The notes: a model not told the origin generated them from the sequence alone. Shown: positions 12,056 to 21,055, numbered from the stretch's first letter. The stretch: DNA of 64,000 nt from Lentisalinibacter orientalis (GCF_040706535.1 NZ_JAPDRJ010000005.1:124001-188000); one strand, 5' to 3'. Translations and numbers: made by a program.

Positions 12056-13195
12056 CTAGAGCCAGCGCTTGCGGCGAAAGTAGATGAGCATGCCGGCGAC
12101 GATCCCGAGCATCACCAGCCACAGCAACGGATAGCCGTAGCGCAGACCGAGCTCCGGCATGTTCCAGGGGCTCGCCTCCGTATCGAAGTTCATGCCGTAG
12201 ACGCCGACGACGAAAGAGAGCGGGATGAACACGGTGGCGATGACGGTGAGCACCTTCATCACGTCGTTCATGCGGTTGGAGAGGCTGGACAGATACACCT
12301 CCAGCAGGCTGGAGGCCATCTCCCGGTAGCTCTCCACCAGATCGAGAGCGTGCACCGTGTGGTCGTAGCAGTCGCGCAGATACGGGTGGGTCTCCGCCGC
12401 CAGCATGTGATGCTCGTCCCGCACCAGGCTGTTGAGGGCATCGCGCTGGGGCCACAGGCTGCGGCGCATGACGACCAACTCGCGCTTCAGGCGGTGGATC
12501 TCGTCCAGCGCCTGCCGGCTGGGATCGTCGAAGACGGTGAGCTCCAGGCTCTCGATACGCTCGCCCAGTGCCTCCATGACCGGGAAGCTGAGGTCCACCG
12601 CCGTGTCGATCAGCGCATAGAACAGGTAATCGGCACCGCGCTCCCGGATCCGTGCCGCAGGCTGGCGCAGCCGGTGGCGCACCGGCTCGAACGGATCGGC
12701 ATGTCCCGGATGGAAACTCACCACCCAGGTGTCGCCGAGGAACAGGCTGAGCTGGGTGGGCACCACCCCGTCCGGCCCGTGCTCCGGTGCGCCGACGATG
12801 GCGAAGAGCTGACCCTCGTAGGCCTCGACCTTGGGCCGCTGCCCGGTATGCAGAACGTCCTCGAGCGCCAGAGGGTGCAGTCCGTAGGCGTCGCCGATGG
12901 CACGCAGCAGTTCCTCCGACGGTGTGCCCTGCACGTGCAGCCAGGTCGTGCGCGGGCTGTCGAAATACCGCCCGGCCTCCTCGAGGCCGCAGTCCGTCTC
13001 CTCCACCAGCTGGTCCGCGTCGAAGTCGGTCAGGGACAGCGTGACCGGGACGCGCTCGGCCTCCGGCGGCGCGGTGAGATCGCCGGGCGCCGTGCCGGGG
13101 CGGGTATAGCGTCCGGGGAAAAGATGCAGGGAATGACGCCGGGTCAGGTAGTGCCGGGGGCGCGGTTTCTCACTCGAATTCGTGGGCTGCGTCAT
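12056..13195 (-). CDS. corA: CorA family magnesium/divalent cation transporter
   Basis: Channel-forming divalent-cation transporter of 379 aa. A large cytoplasmic N-terminal domain is followed by two C-terminal membrane helices; the first ends in the family signature YGMNFD, and the protein closes with the basic tail YFRRKRWL. The frame opens at 13261 but ATG 13195 (MTQPTNSSEK) is the most reasonable start; no strong ribosome binding site decides it. It is divergent from the DUF6502 gene with about 130 bp between them. The N-terminus is longer than in E. coli CorA, like the CorA-II/ZntB-like proteins, so zinc or cobalt transport is also possible. Confidence 0.92.
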   Translation of the reverse strand: MTQPTNSSEKPRPRHYLTRRHSLHLFPGRYTRPGTAPGDLTAPPEAERVPVTLSLTDFDADQLVEETDCGLEEAGRYFDSPRTTWLHVQGTPSEELLRAIGDAYGLHPLALEDVLHTGQRPKVEAYEGQLFAIVGAPEHGPDGVVPTQLSLFLGDTWVVSFHPGHADPFEPVRHRLRQPAARIRERGADYLFYALIDTAVDLSFPVMEALGERIESLELTVFDDPSRQALDEIHRLKRELVVMRRSLWPQRDALNSLVRDEHHMLAAETHPYLRDCYDHTVHALDLVESYREMASSLLEVYLSSLSNRMNDVMKVLTVIATVFIPLSFVVGVYGMNFDTEASPWNMPELGLRYGYPLLWLVMLGIVAGMLIYFRRKRWL

Positions 13196-13329
13196 GGACT
13201 CGAGCCTGCCTGAAGGTGGATACTGTGCCGCTTTATCGCAGTGTATCCGCTCGCACGCCATTATGTCGCGTGGGGGACATCGGGACCCGGGCCGACGGGT
13301 GACCGACGCTCAGCCACCGGACGAAAGCC

Positions 13330-14160
13330 ATGGATGAGTACCGCAGAGTTCTGATAGACGCCTGCCGCCGACTGTTGCGGCCGATCGCGCGCATCATGCT
13401 GCGGGGCGGGATGACGTGGCGGGAATTCGCGGATATCAGCAAGTCCGTCTTCGTGCAGGTGGCCACCAGCGACTACGGCATCGGCGGCCGGCCCACCAAC
13501 GTTTCCCGCACCTCCATCCTGACCGGCCTCACGCGCCGTGAGGTCAAGCGCCAGCGGGAACTGCTCACCGATCAGCTGGACCAGTCCCTCACCCGCAAGA
13601 CCAACAACGCCACGCGCGTGCTCGCCCGCTGGCACCAGGACCCGGACTTCTCCGACGGTCAGGGCAACGCCCGCGAACTCGAGTACGAGCACGGCGACCA
13701 CAGCTTCACCGAACTCCTGCGCCGCTACGCCGGCGACATCCCGCCGAAGGCCATGCTGAAGGAGCTGCTGACCACGGGGGCCGTCGAAGAGGCCGCGGGC
13801 GGGCGCCTCCGGGCCCTGCACCGCTATTACATGCCCGCGGCCACCGATACCGAGACCCTGCGCCGCGCCGGCGAGGTACTGGAGGACGTGGGGAGGACGG
13901 TCAATCACAATCTCGGGCGCGGGCAGGACGAGCCGTCCCGCTTCGAGGGCCGCGCCACGGCGCTGCAGGTGCCACGCTCCGCCATCCCCGAACTGCAGGC
14001 GCTGCTGGAGGACAAGGGCGAGGAGTTCCTGTACATGATCGACGACTGGCTGGCCGAGCAGGAACGCCAGGCAGGCAGGGAGGAGACGGACACGGTGCGC
14101 CTCGGCATCGGCCTTTATTTCATCCAGGGCCCGCAGACCACGGAAGACAGCGATGAGTGA
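13330..14160 (+). CDS. DUF6502 family protein
   Basis: Soluble protein of 276 aa with the N-terminal helix-rich segment CRRLLRPIARIMLRGGMTWREFADISKSVFV and the following winged-helix-like block NVSRTSILTGLTRREVKRQRELL, both typical of DUF6502. The second segment looks DNA-binding (a helix-turn-helix-like TRREVKR helix), so a regulatory role is possible but unproven. The last 8 bp overlap the start of the next gene, a DUF5666 lipoprotein, so the two are translationally coupled. This pairing is recurrent among gammaproteobacteria to my knowledge. Confidence 0.85.
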   Translation: MDEYRRVLIDACRRLLRPIARIMLRGGMTWREFADISKSVFVQVATSDYGIGGRPTNVSRTSILTGLTRREVKRQRELLTDQLDQSLTRKTNNATRVLARWHQDPDFSDGQGNARELEYEHGDHSFTELLRRYAGDIPPKAMLKELLTTGAVEEAAGGRLRALHRYYMPAATDTETLRRAGEVLEDVGRTVNHNLGRGQDEPSRFEGRATALQVPRSAIPELQALLEDKGEEFLYMIDDWLAEQERQAGREETDTVRLGIGLYFIQGPQTTEDSDE

Positions 14161-15625
14161 CAGGATGCGCAGTCAATCACATACCTACAGGATGGCCACG
14201 AAGAGGGCCACCACGACACTGACGGCCGCGGCGCTGTGCGCCGTGCTGCTCGCCGGCTGCGACAGCACCGAGCAGGTGGCCGGCGTCGACCGGGGCGGCA
14301 ACCCGGTCGCGGTGGTGACGAAGGGCGAGATCACCGGCTTCGGCAGCGTCATCGTGAACGGCGTCCGCTACGAGACCGGGAGCGCCGAGATCGTGATCGA
14401 CGGCGAACCGGGCACCGAGGCCGGACTGTCCGTGGGTGCCGTGGTGACGCTGCGCGGCGAGCGGGTGCCGGGCGCCGACACCGGCACGGCCAGCCGCATC
14501 GAATTCGACGACAGCGTCGAAGGGCCGGTGGATGCCGTCGATGCGGCCGCCGGCACGGCCGTCGTGCTCGGACGCATCGTGCACGTGTCCATCGACACAC
14601 TGTTCGAAGGCAACGATGCGGTCACCGGCCTCGATGATCTGACCGCGGGGGATGCGGTGGAGGTCAGCGGATTCGACCGTGCCGACGGCAGTGTCGAAGC
14701 TACGCTGATGCGTCTGAAGTCCGCGCCCGACCGGCTGGAGCTGACCGGCGTCGCCGCTCAGGTGGACACGGTCGCGCAGCGGCTGCGCATCGGCGGCGCA
14801 CTCGTCGACTACGGCAGCGCCATGCTCGACGGATTCGCCGACGGCGCTCCCGCCAACGGCGACCGGGTGGAAGCCCGCGGCAGCCAACGGGCCGCGGACG
14901 GCACGCTGATCGCCGAGACGCTGAGCTTCAAGGAACAGGGCGTGGACGCGGCCGCGGAAGGCGAGGAAGCGAAAGTGGAGGGCCTCATCACGCGCTTCGC
15001 CTCGGCCGCGGACTTCGACGTGGACGGCCAGCCGGTCGCCACGGATGACGCCACCGTGTTCGAGGGCGGCAACGCCTCCATGCTCGGTCCCGACGTCCGG
15101 GTCGAAGTGGAAGGCACCGTGACCGATACGGGCGCCATCCTCGCCGAGCGCGTCAGACTGGAGTCCCCCAGCCAGGCGCGACTGGACGGCACGGTGGACG
15201 ACGTCGACCCGGACGCCGGCACGCTGACGGCCGCCGGGGTCGCTATCCTCACCGACGGCAAGACCCGCTTCCGCGACGCGAGCAGTCAGCGACAGCGTCC
15301 GTTCTCCCTCGCCGACATCGCCAGCGGCGACCGCGTGGAGGCGGCGGGCACGGAGAGCGGCGACGCGCTCATGGCGCGCACCGTCACCCGCACGGACGCC
15401 GATGCGGGCGTCGTCCTGCGGGCGCGGGCCAGAGACGTCGGCGAATCCCGCTTCGTCATGCTCGGCGTCACCGTCGTCACCGACGGCACGACGGCGTTCG
15501 AGGAAGACGGGCAACCGATCGACGCCGCCGCCTTCTATGCCACGGCGGAAGGCCGCGACGTCGAAGTGGAGGGTACGCTGAACGGCGATATCGTCGCCGC
15601 GCGCGTGCGCCTGCTGGAAGACTGA
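14153..15625 (+). CDS. DUF5666-repeat lipoprotein
   Basis: Exported protein of up to 490 aa. A signal peptide ends in the lipobox LLAGC (Cys39 when counted from ATG 14153), so it should be a lipoprotein. The mature part is made of repeated small beta domains of about 60-70 residues, each with the pattern G-x-I-T/D-x-F, D-G, A-T-V-F/R-F, V-E-V-E-G-T, which is the DUF5666 repeat. ATG 14153 overlaps the DUF6502 gene; ATG 14165 or 14192 would also leave a full signal peptide. No enzymatic motif is seen; a structural or ligand-binding envelope role is likely. Confidence 0.87.
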   Translation: MSDRMRSQSHTYRMATKRATTTLTAAALCAVLLAGCDSTEQVAGVDRGGNPVAVVTKGEITGFGSVIVNGVRYETGSAEIVIDGEPGTEAGLSVGAVVTLRGERVPGADTGTASRIEFDDSVEGPVDAVDAAAGTAVVLGRIVHVSIDTLFEGNDAVTGLDDLTAGDAVEVSGFDRADGSVEATLMRLKSAPDRLELTGVAAQVDTVAQRLRIGGALVDYGSAMLDGFADGAPANGDRVEARGSQRAADGTLIAETLSFKEQGVDAAAEGEEAKVEGLITRFASAADFDVDGQPVATDDATVFEGGNASMLGPDVRVEVEGTVTDTGAILAERVRLESPSQARLDGTVDDVDPDAGTLTAAGVAILTDGKTRFRDASSQRQRPFSLADIASGDRVEAAGTESGDALMARTVTRTDADAGVVLRARARDVGESRFVMLGVTVVTDGTTAFEEDGQPIDAAAFYATAEGRDVEVEGTLNGDIVAARVRLLED

Positions 15626-15656
15626 CCGGGCCGGAGATCAGAGGAGTCGAGCGTAC

Positions 15657-16652
15657 ATGGGCCTGCCGAAGACGATGACGGCCGTCGACATCACCGAGCC
15701 GGGCGGCCCGGAGGTCCTGCGGGCCGTGGAGAGGCCGGTGCCGGAACCGCGGCCGGGGGAGGTACTGATCCGGGTGCGCGGCGCCGGCGTCAATCGCCCG
15801 GACTGCCTGCAGCGTCAGGGCCTGTACCCAGTACCGGCGGACGCCGATCCCCTGCCCGGCCTCGAGGTGGCGGGCGAGGTGGTCGCGAGCACCGAGGGCG
15901 CGGGCCGCTGGCGCCCGGGCGACCGGGTCTGCGCGCTGGTGCACGGCGGCGGCTATGCCGAATACTGCCGGGTGCCCGCCGAACACTGCCTGCCGGTGCC
16001 GGATGCGCTGACACTGACCGAGGCGGCCTCGCTGCCGGAGACCTACTTCACCGTCTGGTACAACGTCTTCACGCGCGCCGCGCTGGCCGAGGGCGAGTGG
16101 CTGCTCGTCCACGGCGGCTCCAGCGGCATCGGCAGCGCGGCCATCCAGCTGGCGAAGGCCCGCGGCGCGCGCGTCGTCGTCACCGCCGGGACCGAAGCCA
16201 AGTGCGATTACTGCCGCGAACTCGGCGCCGACCTCGCCCTGAACTATCGCGAGAGCGACTGGGTGGCGGGCGCGAAGGAGATCACCGGCGGACGCGGCGT
16301 CGACGTGGTGCTGGACATGGTGGCCGGACCCTACGTCGACCGGAACCTGGACGTGCTGGCCTACGACGGCCGCTACGCACTGATCGCGTTCCTGCTGGGA
16401 CCGAAGGCGGAGGCCAACTTCGCCCACGTGCTGCGCAAGCGGCTGACCATCACCGGCTCCGCGCTGCGCCCGCAGACGGTGGAGGAGAAGGCCGCCATCG
16501 CCGCGGGCCTGGAACGCGGCATCTGGCCGCTGCTGGAGGCAGGGCGCATCCGGCCGACCGTCTACGCGACCTTCCCGCTCATCGAGGCCCCCCGGGCCCA
16601 CGCGCTCATGGAATCGGGCGAGCACATGGGCAAGATCGTGCTGGAGCCCTGA
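15657..16652 (+). CDS. Zinc-independent NAD(P)H quinone oxidoreductase (MDR family)
   Basis: Medium-chain dehydrogenase/reductase of 331 aa. The GroES-like N-terminal half carries GAGVNRPDCLQRQGLYP and PGLEVAGEV, the signature of the PIG3/QOR group, and lacks the zinc-binding cysteines of alcohol dehydrogenases. The Rossmann half has VHGGSSGIGSAAIQLAK. It would reduce quinones or enone-type compounds with NADPH. GAGGAG lies upstream of ATG 15657. The stop directly abuts the stop of the next gene on the other strand (16652/16653). Confidence 0.92.
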   Translation: MGLPKTMTAVDITEPGGPEVLRAVERPVPEPRPGEVLIRVRGAGVNRPDCLQRQGLYPVPADADPLPGLEVAGEVVASTEGAGRWRPGDRVCALVHGGGYAEYCRVPAEHCLPVPDALTLTEAASLPETYFTVWYNVFTRAALAEGEWLLVHGGSSGIGSAAIQLAKARGARVVVTAGTEAKCDYCRELGADLALNYRESDWVAGAKEITGGRGVDVVLDMVAGPYVDRNLDVLAYDGRYALIAFLLGPKAEANFAHVLRKRLTITGSALRPQTVEEKAAIAAGLERGIWPLLEAGRIRPTVYATFPLIEAPRAHALMESGEHMGKIVLEP

Positions 16653-17429
16653 TCAGAGGTTCCCCATCGTCAGCCGCGAGATCGCCCGGGTGAGGCCCCG
16701 CGGCAGGAAGCGCAGCTGGAACAGCGAGATCTGGGTGGCGACCCCGGGGACCGCGATCACGTCGCCCCGCAGCATCGCTCGATAGCCGTAACGTGCCACC
16801 TCGTCCGGCGCTGAAGCCACGGCGTCGAACATCTGCCGGTTGGTCATGCCGGCGGCATCCACGAAACCGGTGGCGACCGGTCCCGGGCAGAGCACCGTCA
16901 CCGTCACGCCGGTGCCGGTCAGCTCCGCCGCAATCGCCTCGCTGAACGACAGCACGAACGCCTTGGTGGCGAAATAGGTCGCGAAGTTCGGCCCCGGCAG
17001 GAAGCCCGCCACCGAGCCCACGTTGAGGATGCGCCCGCTGCCCCGTTCCACCATCGCCGGCAGGAATCCGTGCGTGAGCGCCGCCAGCGCCGTCACGTTC
17101 AGGTTGATCATGTCCCGGTCCCGGGCCCAGTCCCGCTCGTGGAAGCGGCCCTGCCCGCCGAAGCCCGCATTGTTGATCAGGATGTCCGGCACCAGACCCT
17201 CGGCCAGCAATTCGTCGGCCAGGCCCTCCGCGGCGCCGGGCACGGCCAGGTCCCGCGCCACGACGCGCACGTTCACCTCGTGGGCGTCGATGAGCTCGGC
17301 GGCGAGCTCAGCCAGCCGGTCCTCGCTGCGCGCCACCAGCACCAGGTCGCCGCCCTTCCCCGCATGGATACGCGCGAGCTGCTCGCCGATGCCCCCCGAT
17401 GCGCCGGTGATCAGTGCCAGGTTCTCCAT
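16653..17429 (-). CDS. SDR family oxidoreductase (DltE-like)
   Basis: Classical SDR of 258 aa. TGASGGIG is at residues 8-15, NNAG at 86-89, Ser139, Tyr152 and Lys156 (TYFATK) form the catalytic set, and PGPVATGF follows. Overall it resembles the DltE/YqjQ-like group, often annotated as 3-ketoacyl reductase, but the substrate is unknown. It is divergent from the APH-like gene with 70 bp between starts, so the two may share a promoter region. Confidence 0.9.
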   Translation of the reverse strand: MENLALITGASGGIGEQLARIHAGKGGDLVLVARSEDRLAELAAELIDAHEVNVRVVARDLAVPGAAEGLADELLAEGLVPDILINNAGFGGQGRFHERDWARDRDMINLNVTALAALTHGFLPAMVERGSGRILNVGSVAGFLPGPNFATYFATKAFVLSFSEAIAAELTGTGVTVTVLCPGPVATGFVDAAGMTNRQMFDAVASAPDEVARYGYRAMLRGDVIAVPGVATQISLFQLRFLPRGLTRAISRLTMGNL

Positions 17430-17499
17430 CGCTGCTCCTTTCGCGGCTTCCGCCGTCTGCCGCGCGCAATGCCGCGCCGATGTCCGCTAAAGTAAAGGC

Positions 17500-18522
17500 G
17501 TGACAACCTCCGGTAAAGCATCCAGTCCCGACGAGCTCGCACAGGCGCTGGCCCGGATACTCACCGGCGGCGCCGGCCGGGTGGAGGGGCTGCGCCGGCT
17601 GACAGGCGGTGCGAGCCGCGAGACCTGGTCGTTCGAGCGGGTGACAGGCGAGTCCCGCCGGCCCCTCGTCCTGCGTCGGGCCTGGAACGGCAAGGAGCGG
17701 GACGGCGAGGAGCCGGACGAGGACCTGCTCGCACTCGACCCGGGCCTGGAGGGCCGGCTGGTCGGGGAACTGGCCGCCGCCGGCCTGCCGGTGGCCGGCG
17801 TGGTGCACGTGCTCGCGCCGGACGAAGGGCTGGGCGCCGGCTTCGTCATGGAACGGCTGGACGGCGAGACGCTGGCGCCGCGGATACTGCGCCGCGACCA
17901 GTACGCCGACGCCCGCAGCCGCCTGGCGCAGCAATGCGGCGCCGCGCTCGCCGCCATCCACGCCGCGCGGCCCGCCACGGCCGCCGCGCTGCCGGCCATG
18001 CAGGCCGCGGACGTGCTGTCGGCGTACCGGCAACGCTACGACGCCTATGGTCACGCGCGGCCGGTCTTCGAACTCGCCTTCCGCTGGCTGGGCGACCGCC
18101 TGCCCGAGCCCGTCGAGCCCGTGCTCGTACACGGCGACTTCCGCAACGGCAATCTGGTGGTCGACGAAAAGGGACTCGTGGGCGTGCTCGACTGGGAGCT
18201 CGCGCACCGGGGCGATCCCATGGAAGACCTGGGCTGGATCACCGTCAACTCCTGGCGCTTCGGCATGAGCCACCGGCCGGTGGGCGGCTTCGGCCGGCGC
18301 CGCGAGCTGCTGCGGGGCTATCGTGAGGCCGGCGGCACGGCGGACGAGCAGCGGATGCGCTACTGGCAGCTCATGGGCAGCCTGAAATGGGGCGTCATGT
18401 GCATGACCATGGCGGAGATATACCGGCGCGGCGTGGACCGTTCCGTGGAACGAGCCGCGATCGGCCGGCGGGTGAGCGAGGCGGAGATCGACATGCTGAA
18501 CATCATACGGGGCAGGGACTGA
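17500..18522 (+). CDS. APH-like phosphotransferase (ACAD-associated kinase family)
   Basis: Kinase-like protein of 340 aa starting at GTG 17500. LTGGASRETWSFE (residues 34-46) is the N-lobe loop, LVHGDFRNGNLVVDE holds the catalytic His211-Gly-Asp213, and GVLDWELAHRGDP holds the metal-binding Asp231. This is the phosphotransferase family fused to acyl-CoA dehydrogenase in eukaryotic ACAD10/11, where the kinase and dehydrogenase act together on 4-hydroxyacyl-CoAs. Here a DUF6285 gene overlaps its stop and an acyl-CoA dehydrogenase lies next door, which supports the same kind of pathway. It is not expected to confer aminoglycoside resistance. Confidence 0.9.
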   Translation: MTTSGKASSPDELAQALARILTGGAGRVEGLRRLTGGASRETWSFERVTGESRRPLVLRRAWNGKERDGEEPDEDLLALDPGLEGRLVGELAAAGLPVAGVVHVLAPDEGLGAGFVMERLDGETLAPRILRRDQYADARSRLAQQCGAALAAIHAARPATAAALPAMQAADVLSAYRQRYDAYGHARPVFELAFRWLGDRLPEPVEPVLVHGDFRNGNLVVDEKGLVGVLDWELAHRGDPMEDLGWITVNSWRFGMSHRPVGGFGRRRELLRGYREAGGTADEQRMRYWQLMGSLKWGVMCMTMAEIYRRGVDRSVERAAIGRRVSEAEIDMLNIIRGRD

Positions 18523-18926
18523 TGGATGAGACGCCGGCCCTGGGGGAGCTGCTGGAAGCGGTGCGCGGCTTCCTGGCCGAGGCCAGGGAGGAACTCGGCG
18601 GGCATCGCGGATTCCACGCGCTGGTCGCCGCCAATGTGGTGGACATCGCGCGCCGCGAGCTCGAGCTGGCGCCCGCTGCCGAGGCGGCGGAAGCCGGGCG
18701 CCTGAGAGCGCTGCTCGGACGCGACGGCGAGCCGGCCGAGCTGAACCGCGCCCTGTGCGATGCCATCCGCGAGGGACACATCGCCATCGACGACGCCCGG
18801 CTGCTGGAGCATCTGGAGCGCACCACCCTGGACCGGCTGGCGATCGACCAGCCCGCCTATTCCGGAGCGCGCATCGCGGCCGAGGCCGGCACCGCCGGCA
18901 ACGGGGAGGACGGACCCCGCCGCTAG
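18522..18926 (+). CDS. DUF6285 domain protein
   Basis: Small soluble protein of 134 aa, all-helical, beginning MDETPALGELLEAVRGFL. The ATG overlaps the stop of the kinase gene (TGATG), so it is translationally coupled. The motif VAANVVDIARRELEL near residues 37-51 and the LNRALCDAIREG segment match DUF6285, a family seen beside APH-like kinases and acyl-CoA dehydrogenases. It may be a partner or regulatory subunit of the kinase. Its last 4 bp overlap the end of the convergent dehydrogenase gene. Confidence 0.82.
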   Translation: MDETPALGELLEAVRGFLAEAREELGGHRGFHALVAANVVDIARRELELAPAAEAAEAGRLRALLGRDGEPAELNRALCDAIREGHIAIDDARLLEHLERTTLDRLAIDQPAYSGARIAAEAGTAGNGEDGPRR

Positions 18927-20191
18927 CCGCGGATGAAGCCGAACAGGTGCCCGGCCACCTTGCGCATCTGTATCTCTTCGGCCCCCTCGGTGATGCGGTA
19001 GCGCCGGTGGTGGCGGTAGATGTGCTCGAAGGGCTCGTGCCGCGAATAGCCCATGCCGCCGAAGACCTGCATCGCCCGGTCGGCGGCCTCGCAGCAAAGC
19101 CGGTTCGCCCGATAGTTGCACATGGCCACCTTGTCCGACAGCTCCGCCGCGATGCGCCGGCGGTCGAACCGGTCCATCTGCCAGGCGGTCTGGCGGATCA
19201 GCACCCGCAGCATCTCCGCCTCGGTCGCCAGCTCCACCAGCGGAAACTGGATGCCCTGGTTCGAGGCCAGCGGCTTGCCGAAGGGCTTGCGCTCCCGGGC
19301 GCGGGCGACCGCGCGGTCGATGCAGTACTGCGCCGCGCCCAGGCTGCTGGCCGCCTGACGGATGCGGTTCTCGTGCACGAAATGCTGGGCCACCGCCAGG
19401 CCCCTGCCCGCCTCGCCCAGCACCGCCTCCTCGCCCACCCACACGTCGGTGAACGACACCCGCGGGTGGTCGGTGGGCATGTTGAAGGTCCACAGATATT
19501 CCTCGATCCGCACCCCGTCCGCATCGGCCGGCACCAGGAAGCAGGTGATGCCGGCGGCGTCGCCGTCCGCGCCGACGGTGCGGGCGAAGACGAGATCGGT
19601 GCCGGCGACGTGCATGCCCGTGTTCCACATCTTCTCGCCGTTGATGCGCCAGCCGGGCACGCCGTCACGGCGGGACCGAACGGCACGGGTCTCCATCCAG
19701 GTGGCATCCGAGCCGTGCTCCGGCTCGGTCAGGCCGAACGCGATGGGGTGCTCGCCGGTGATCGCGGGTTCCACGTAGCGCTGCACCTGCTCCGCCGTGC
19801 CGAAATCCCGCAGCATGAGCACGATGGGCAGGTTGCCCACCACCGAACTCTCGTTCTGCAGATCGTTGTGCAGGCCCAGGCCCTTCGCGGCGAGGCGTTC
19901 CCGCACGACTGCCATCGCCAGGTTGCCCGCCTCCTCGCCGCCGAATTCCCGCGGCAGCGCATAGCGGTAGTGGCCGGCCGCGTCCGCCCGGCGGCGCATC
20001 TCGGCGAGCAGCGCCTCCCAGTCGGCCGCGGGCAGGCCGTCCCGCTCCCAGTCGGTGCGGGCGTACTCCCGCCGGTGGTCGAAGAAGCGGATGTTGTCGT
20101 CCGCGGCTTCCAGCGGCCGGATCTCCGCCTCGATGAAGCGGTCCAGTGCCGCGAGCTTGTCGCGCACCGCGGCCGGAATCTCGAAGTCCAT
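18923..20191 (-). CDS. Acyl-CoA dehydrogenase
   Basis: FAD-dependent acyl-CoA dehydrogenase of 422 aa. Typical blocks are IAFGLTEPEHGSDATWMETRA (FAD and substrate loop), GWRINGEKMWNTGMHVA, RARERKPFGKPLASNQGIQFPL, and the C-terminal RYRITEGAEEIQMRKVAG. The frame extends to 20260, but ATG 20191 (MDFEIPAAVRD) has a GGGGGA ribosome binding site. Its sequence is of the ACAD10/11-like type that partners with APH-like kinases, and such a kinase is convergent with it here. Chain length is not predictable. Confidence 0.93.
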   Translation of the reverse strand: MDFEIPAAVRDKLAALDRFIEAEIRPLEAADDNIRFFDHRREYARTDWERDGLPAADWEALLAEMRRRADAAGHYRYALPREFGGEEAGNLAMAVVRERLAAKGLGLHNDLQNESSVVGNLPIVLMLRDFGTAEQVQRYVEPAITGEHPIAFGLTEPEHGSDATWMETRAVRSRRDGVPGWRINGEKMWNTGMHVAGTDLVFARTVGADGDAAGITCFLVPADADGVRIEEYLWTFNMPTDHPRVSFTDVWVGEEAVLGEAGRGLAVAQHFVHENRIRQAASSLGAAQYCIDRAVARARERKPFGKPLASNQGIQFPLVELATEAEMLRVLIRQTAWQMDRFDRRRIAAELSDKVAMCNYRANRLCCEAADRAMQVFGGMGYSRHEPFEHIYRHHRRYRITEGAEEIQMRKVAGHLFGFIRG

Positions 20192-20259
20192 TGTTTCCCC
20201 CGTTCCGGTCCAGGCGCAACCGCTCCCCGTACGGTGCCGTCCCGTCCGGTTCCATTGCA

Positions 20260-20313
20260 ATGGCCGTCGCCATTCCCGATGCCATGGCCGTCGCCATTGT
20301 CATCGCCATGGCC
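20260..20313. repeat. 24-bp tandem repeat between acyl-CoA dehydrogenase and peroxiredoxin-like genes
   Basis: The block ATGGCCGTCGCCATT recurs with a 24-bp period at 20260 and 20284, with a third partial copy (ATGGCC) at 20308. Each block is itself an inverted repeat (AATGG and CCATT arms). It lies in the 207-bp divergent intergenic region, so it is probably promoter-proximal. No protein is supported in it. Confidence 0.75.
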
Positions 20314-20398
20314 AGGCAGTGGATGCTCGCGTTTTCCCGGCCGCGGGTAAAGCCTTAGAATGCCGCATTGCCCGGCGCGGCTGGCGGAGGCGGAACAG

Positions 20399-20992
20399 GT
20401 GCTGAACGACACGGCCACGGTCACTGCGATTGTTGTGGTGGTCCTGCTGCTGGCGGCGGGGCTGGTCTTCTGGCTGCTGCGCCGGCCCGGCGAGAAGGCC
20501 AGCGACCGGCTCGTGCGCGGCCGCCGCATCCCGGAATTCACCGTGCAGACGGAGGACGGCGAACCCGCGGGCCCGTCCGACCTGCGCGGGCTGCCGGCCG
20601 TCCTGATCTTCCTGCGCGGCAACTGGTGCCCCTTCTGTTCCGCCCAGGTCGAGAACCTGACGCAGCACTACCGGCAGATCAACGAACTCGGCGCCCGCCT
20701 GATCCTCGTCGTACCGAAGCCGCAGCAGACCACCCGGCGCGTGGCGGAACTGTTCGGCGTGGACTTCACCTTCTGGATGGACCCGGATCTCGCCGCCGCG
20801 CGCGAGCTCGGCATCCTGCATCCCGGAGGCGTGCCGGCCGACTACCGCGACGACTACGGCGCGGACACCCTGCGGCCGGTCTCGGTGGTGATCGACGGCG
20901 AGGGGATCATCCGCCATGCCAACCGCTCGAGGGACGTGCGCGAGCGGCCGGACCCAACCGAGTTCGTGAAGGTACTCGAACGCCTGCGCTAG
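20399..20992 (+). CDS. Membrane-anchored peroxiredoxin-like (AhpC/TSA, redoxin) protein
   Basis: Thioredoxin-fold protein of 197 aa. An N-terminal membrane helix (residues 8-28) is followed by a redoxin domain with the motif GNWCPFCSAQ (Cys77 and Cys80). This is a CPxC site, so it is of the AhpC/TSA type with a thioredoxin-like second cysteine. GTG 20399 is chosen because GGAGG sits 8 nt upstream; ATG 20360 in the same frame is an alternative that would add 13 residues. The domain should face the periplasm or remain cytoplasmic depending on topology, which is unresolved. Confidence 0.83.
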   Translation: MLNDTATVTAIVVVVLLLAAGLVFWLLRRPGEKASDRLVRGRRIPEFTVQTEDGEPAGPSDLRGLPAVLIFLRGNWCPFCSAQVENLTQHYRQINELGARLILVVPKPQQTTRRVAELFGVDFTFWMDPDLAAARELGILHPGGVPADYRDDYGADTLRPVSVVIDGEGIIRHANRSRDVRERPDPTEFVKVLERLR

Positions 20993-21033
20993 CCGGCGGG
21001 ATACGCCTCACCGCGCCGGCCCCGGAAAAAGAA

Positions 21034-21055
21034 AACGCCCCGCTGCGGGGGCGTT
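21034..21055 (-). terminator. Rho-independent terminator of the TonB receptor gene
   Basis: Arms AACGCCCC (21034-21041) and GGGGCGTT (21048-21055) pair perfectly around a 6-nt loop. Read on the minus strand the hairpin is followed by TTTTCTTTTT, so it terminates the minus-strand TonB receptor, whose stop is 37 bp upstream. The plus-strand side lacks a T-run, so it is a poor terminator for the convergent peroxiredoxin-like gene. Confidence 0.85.

Noticed and set aside
17500..18522. Aminoglycoside resistance gene
   Set aside because: The APH fold is there, but the neighbours (DUF6285 and acyl-CoA dehydrogenase) and sequence type mark it as an acyl-metabolism kinase.
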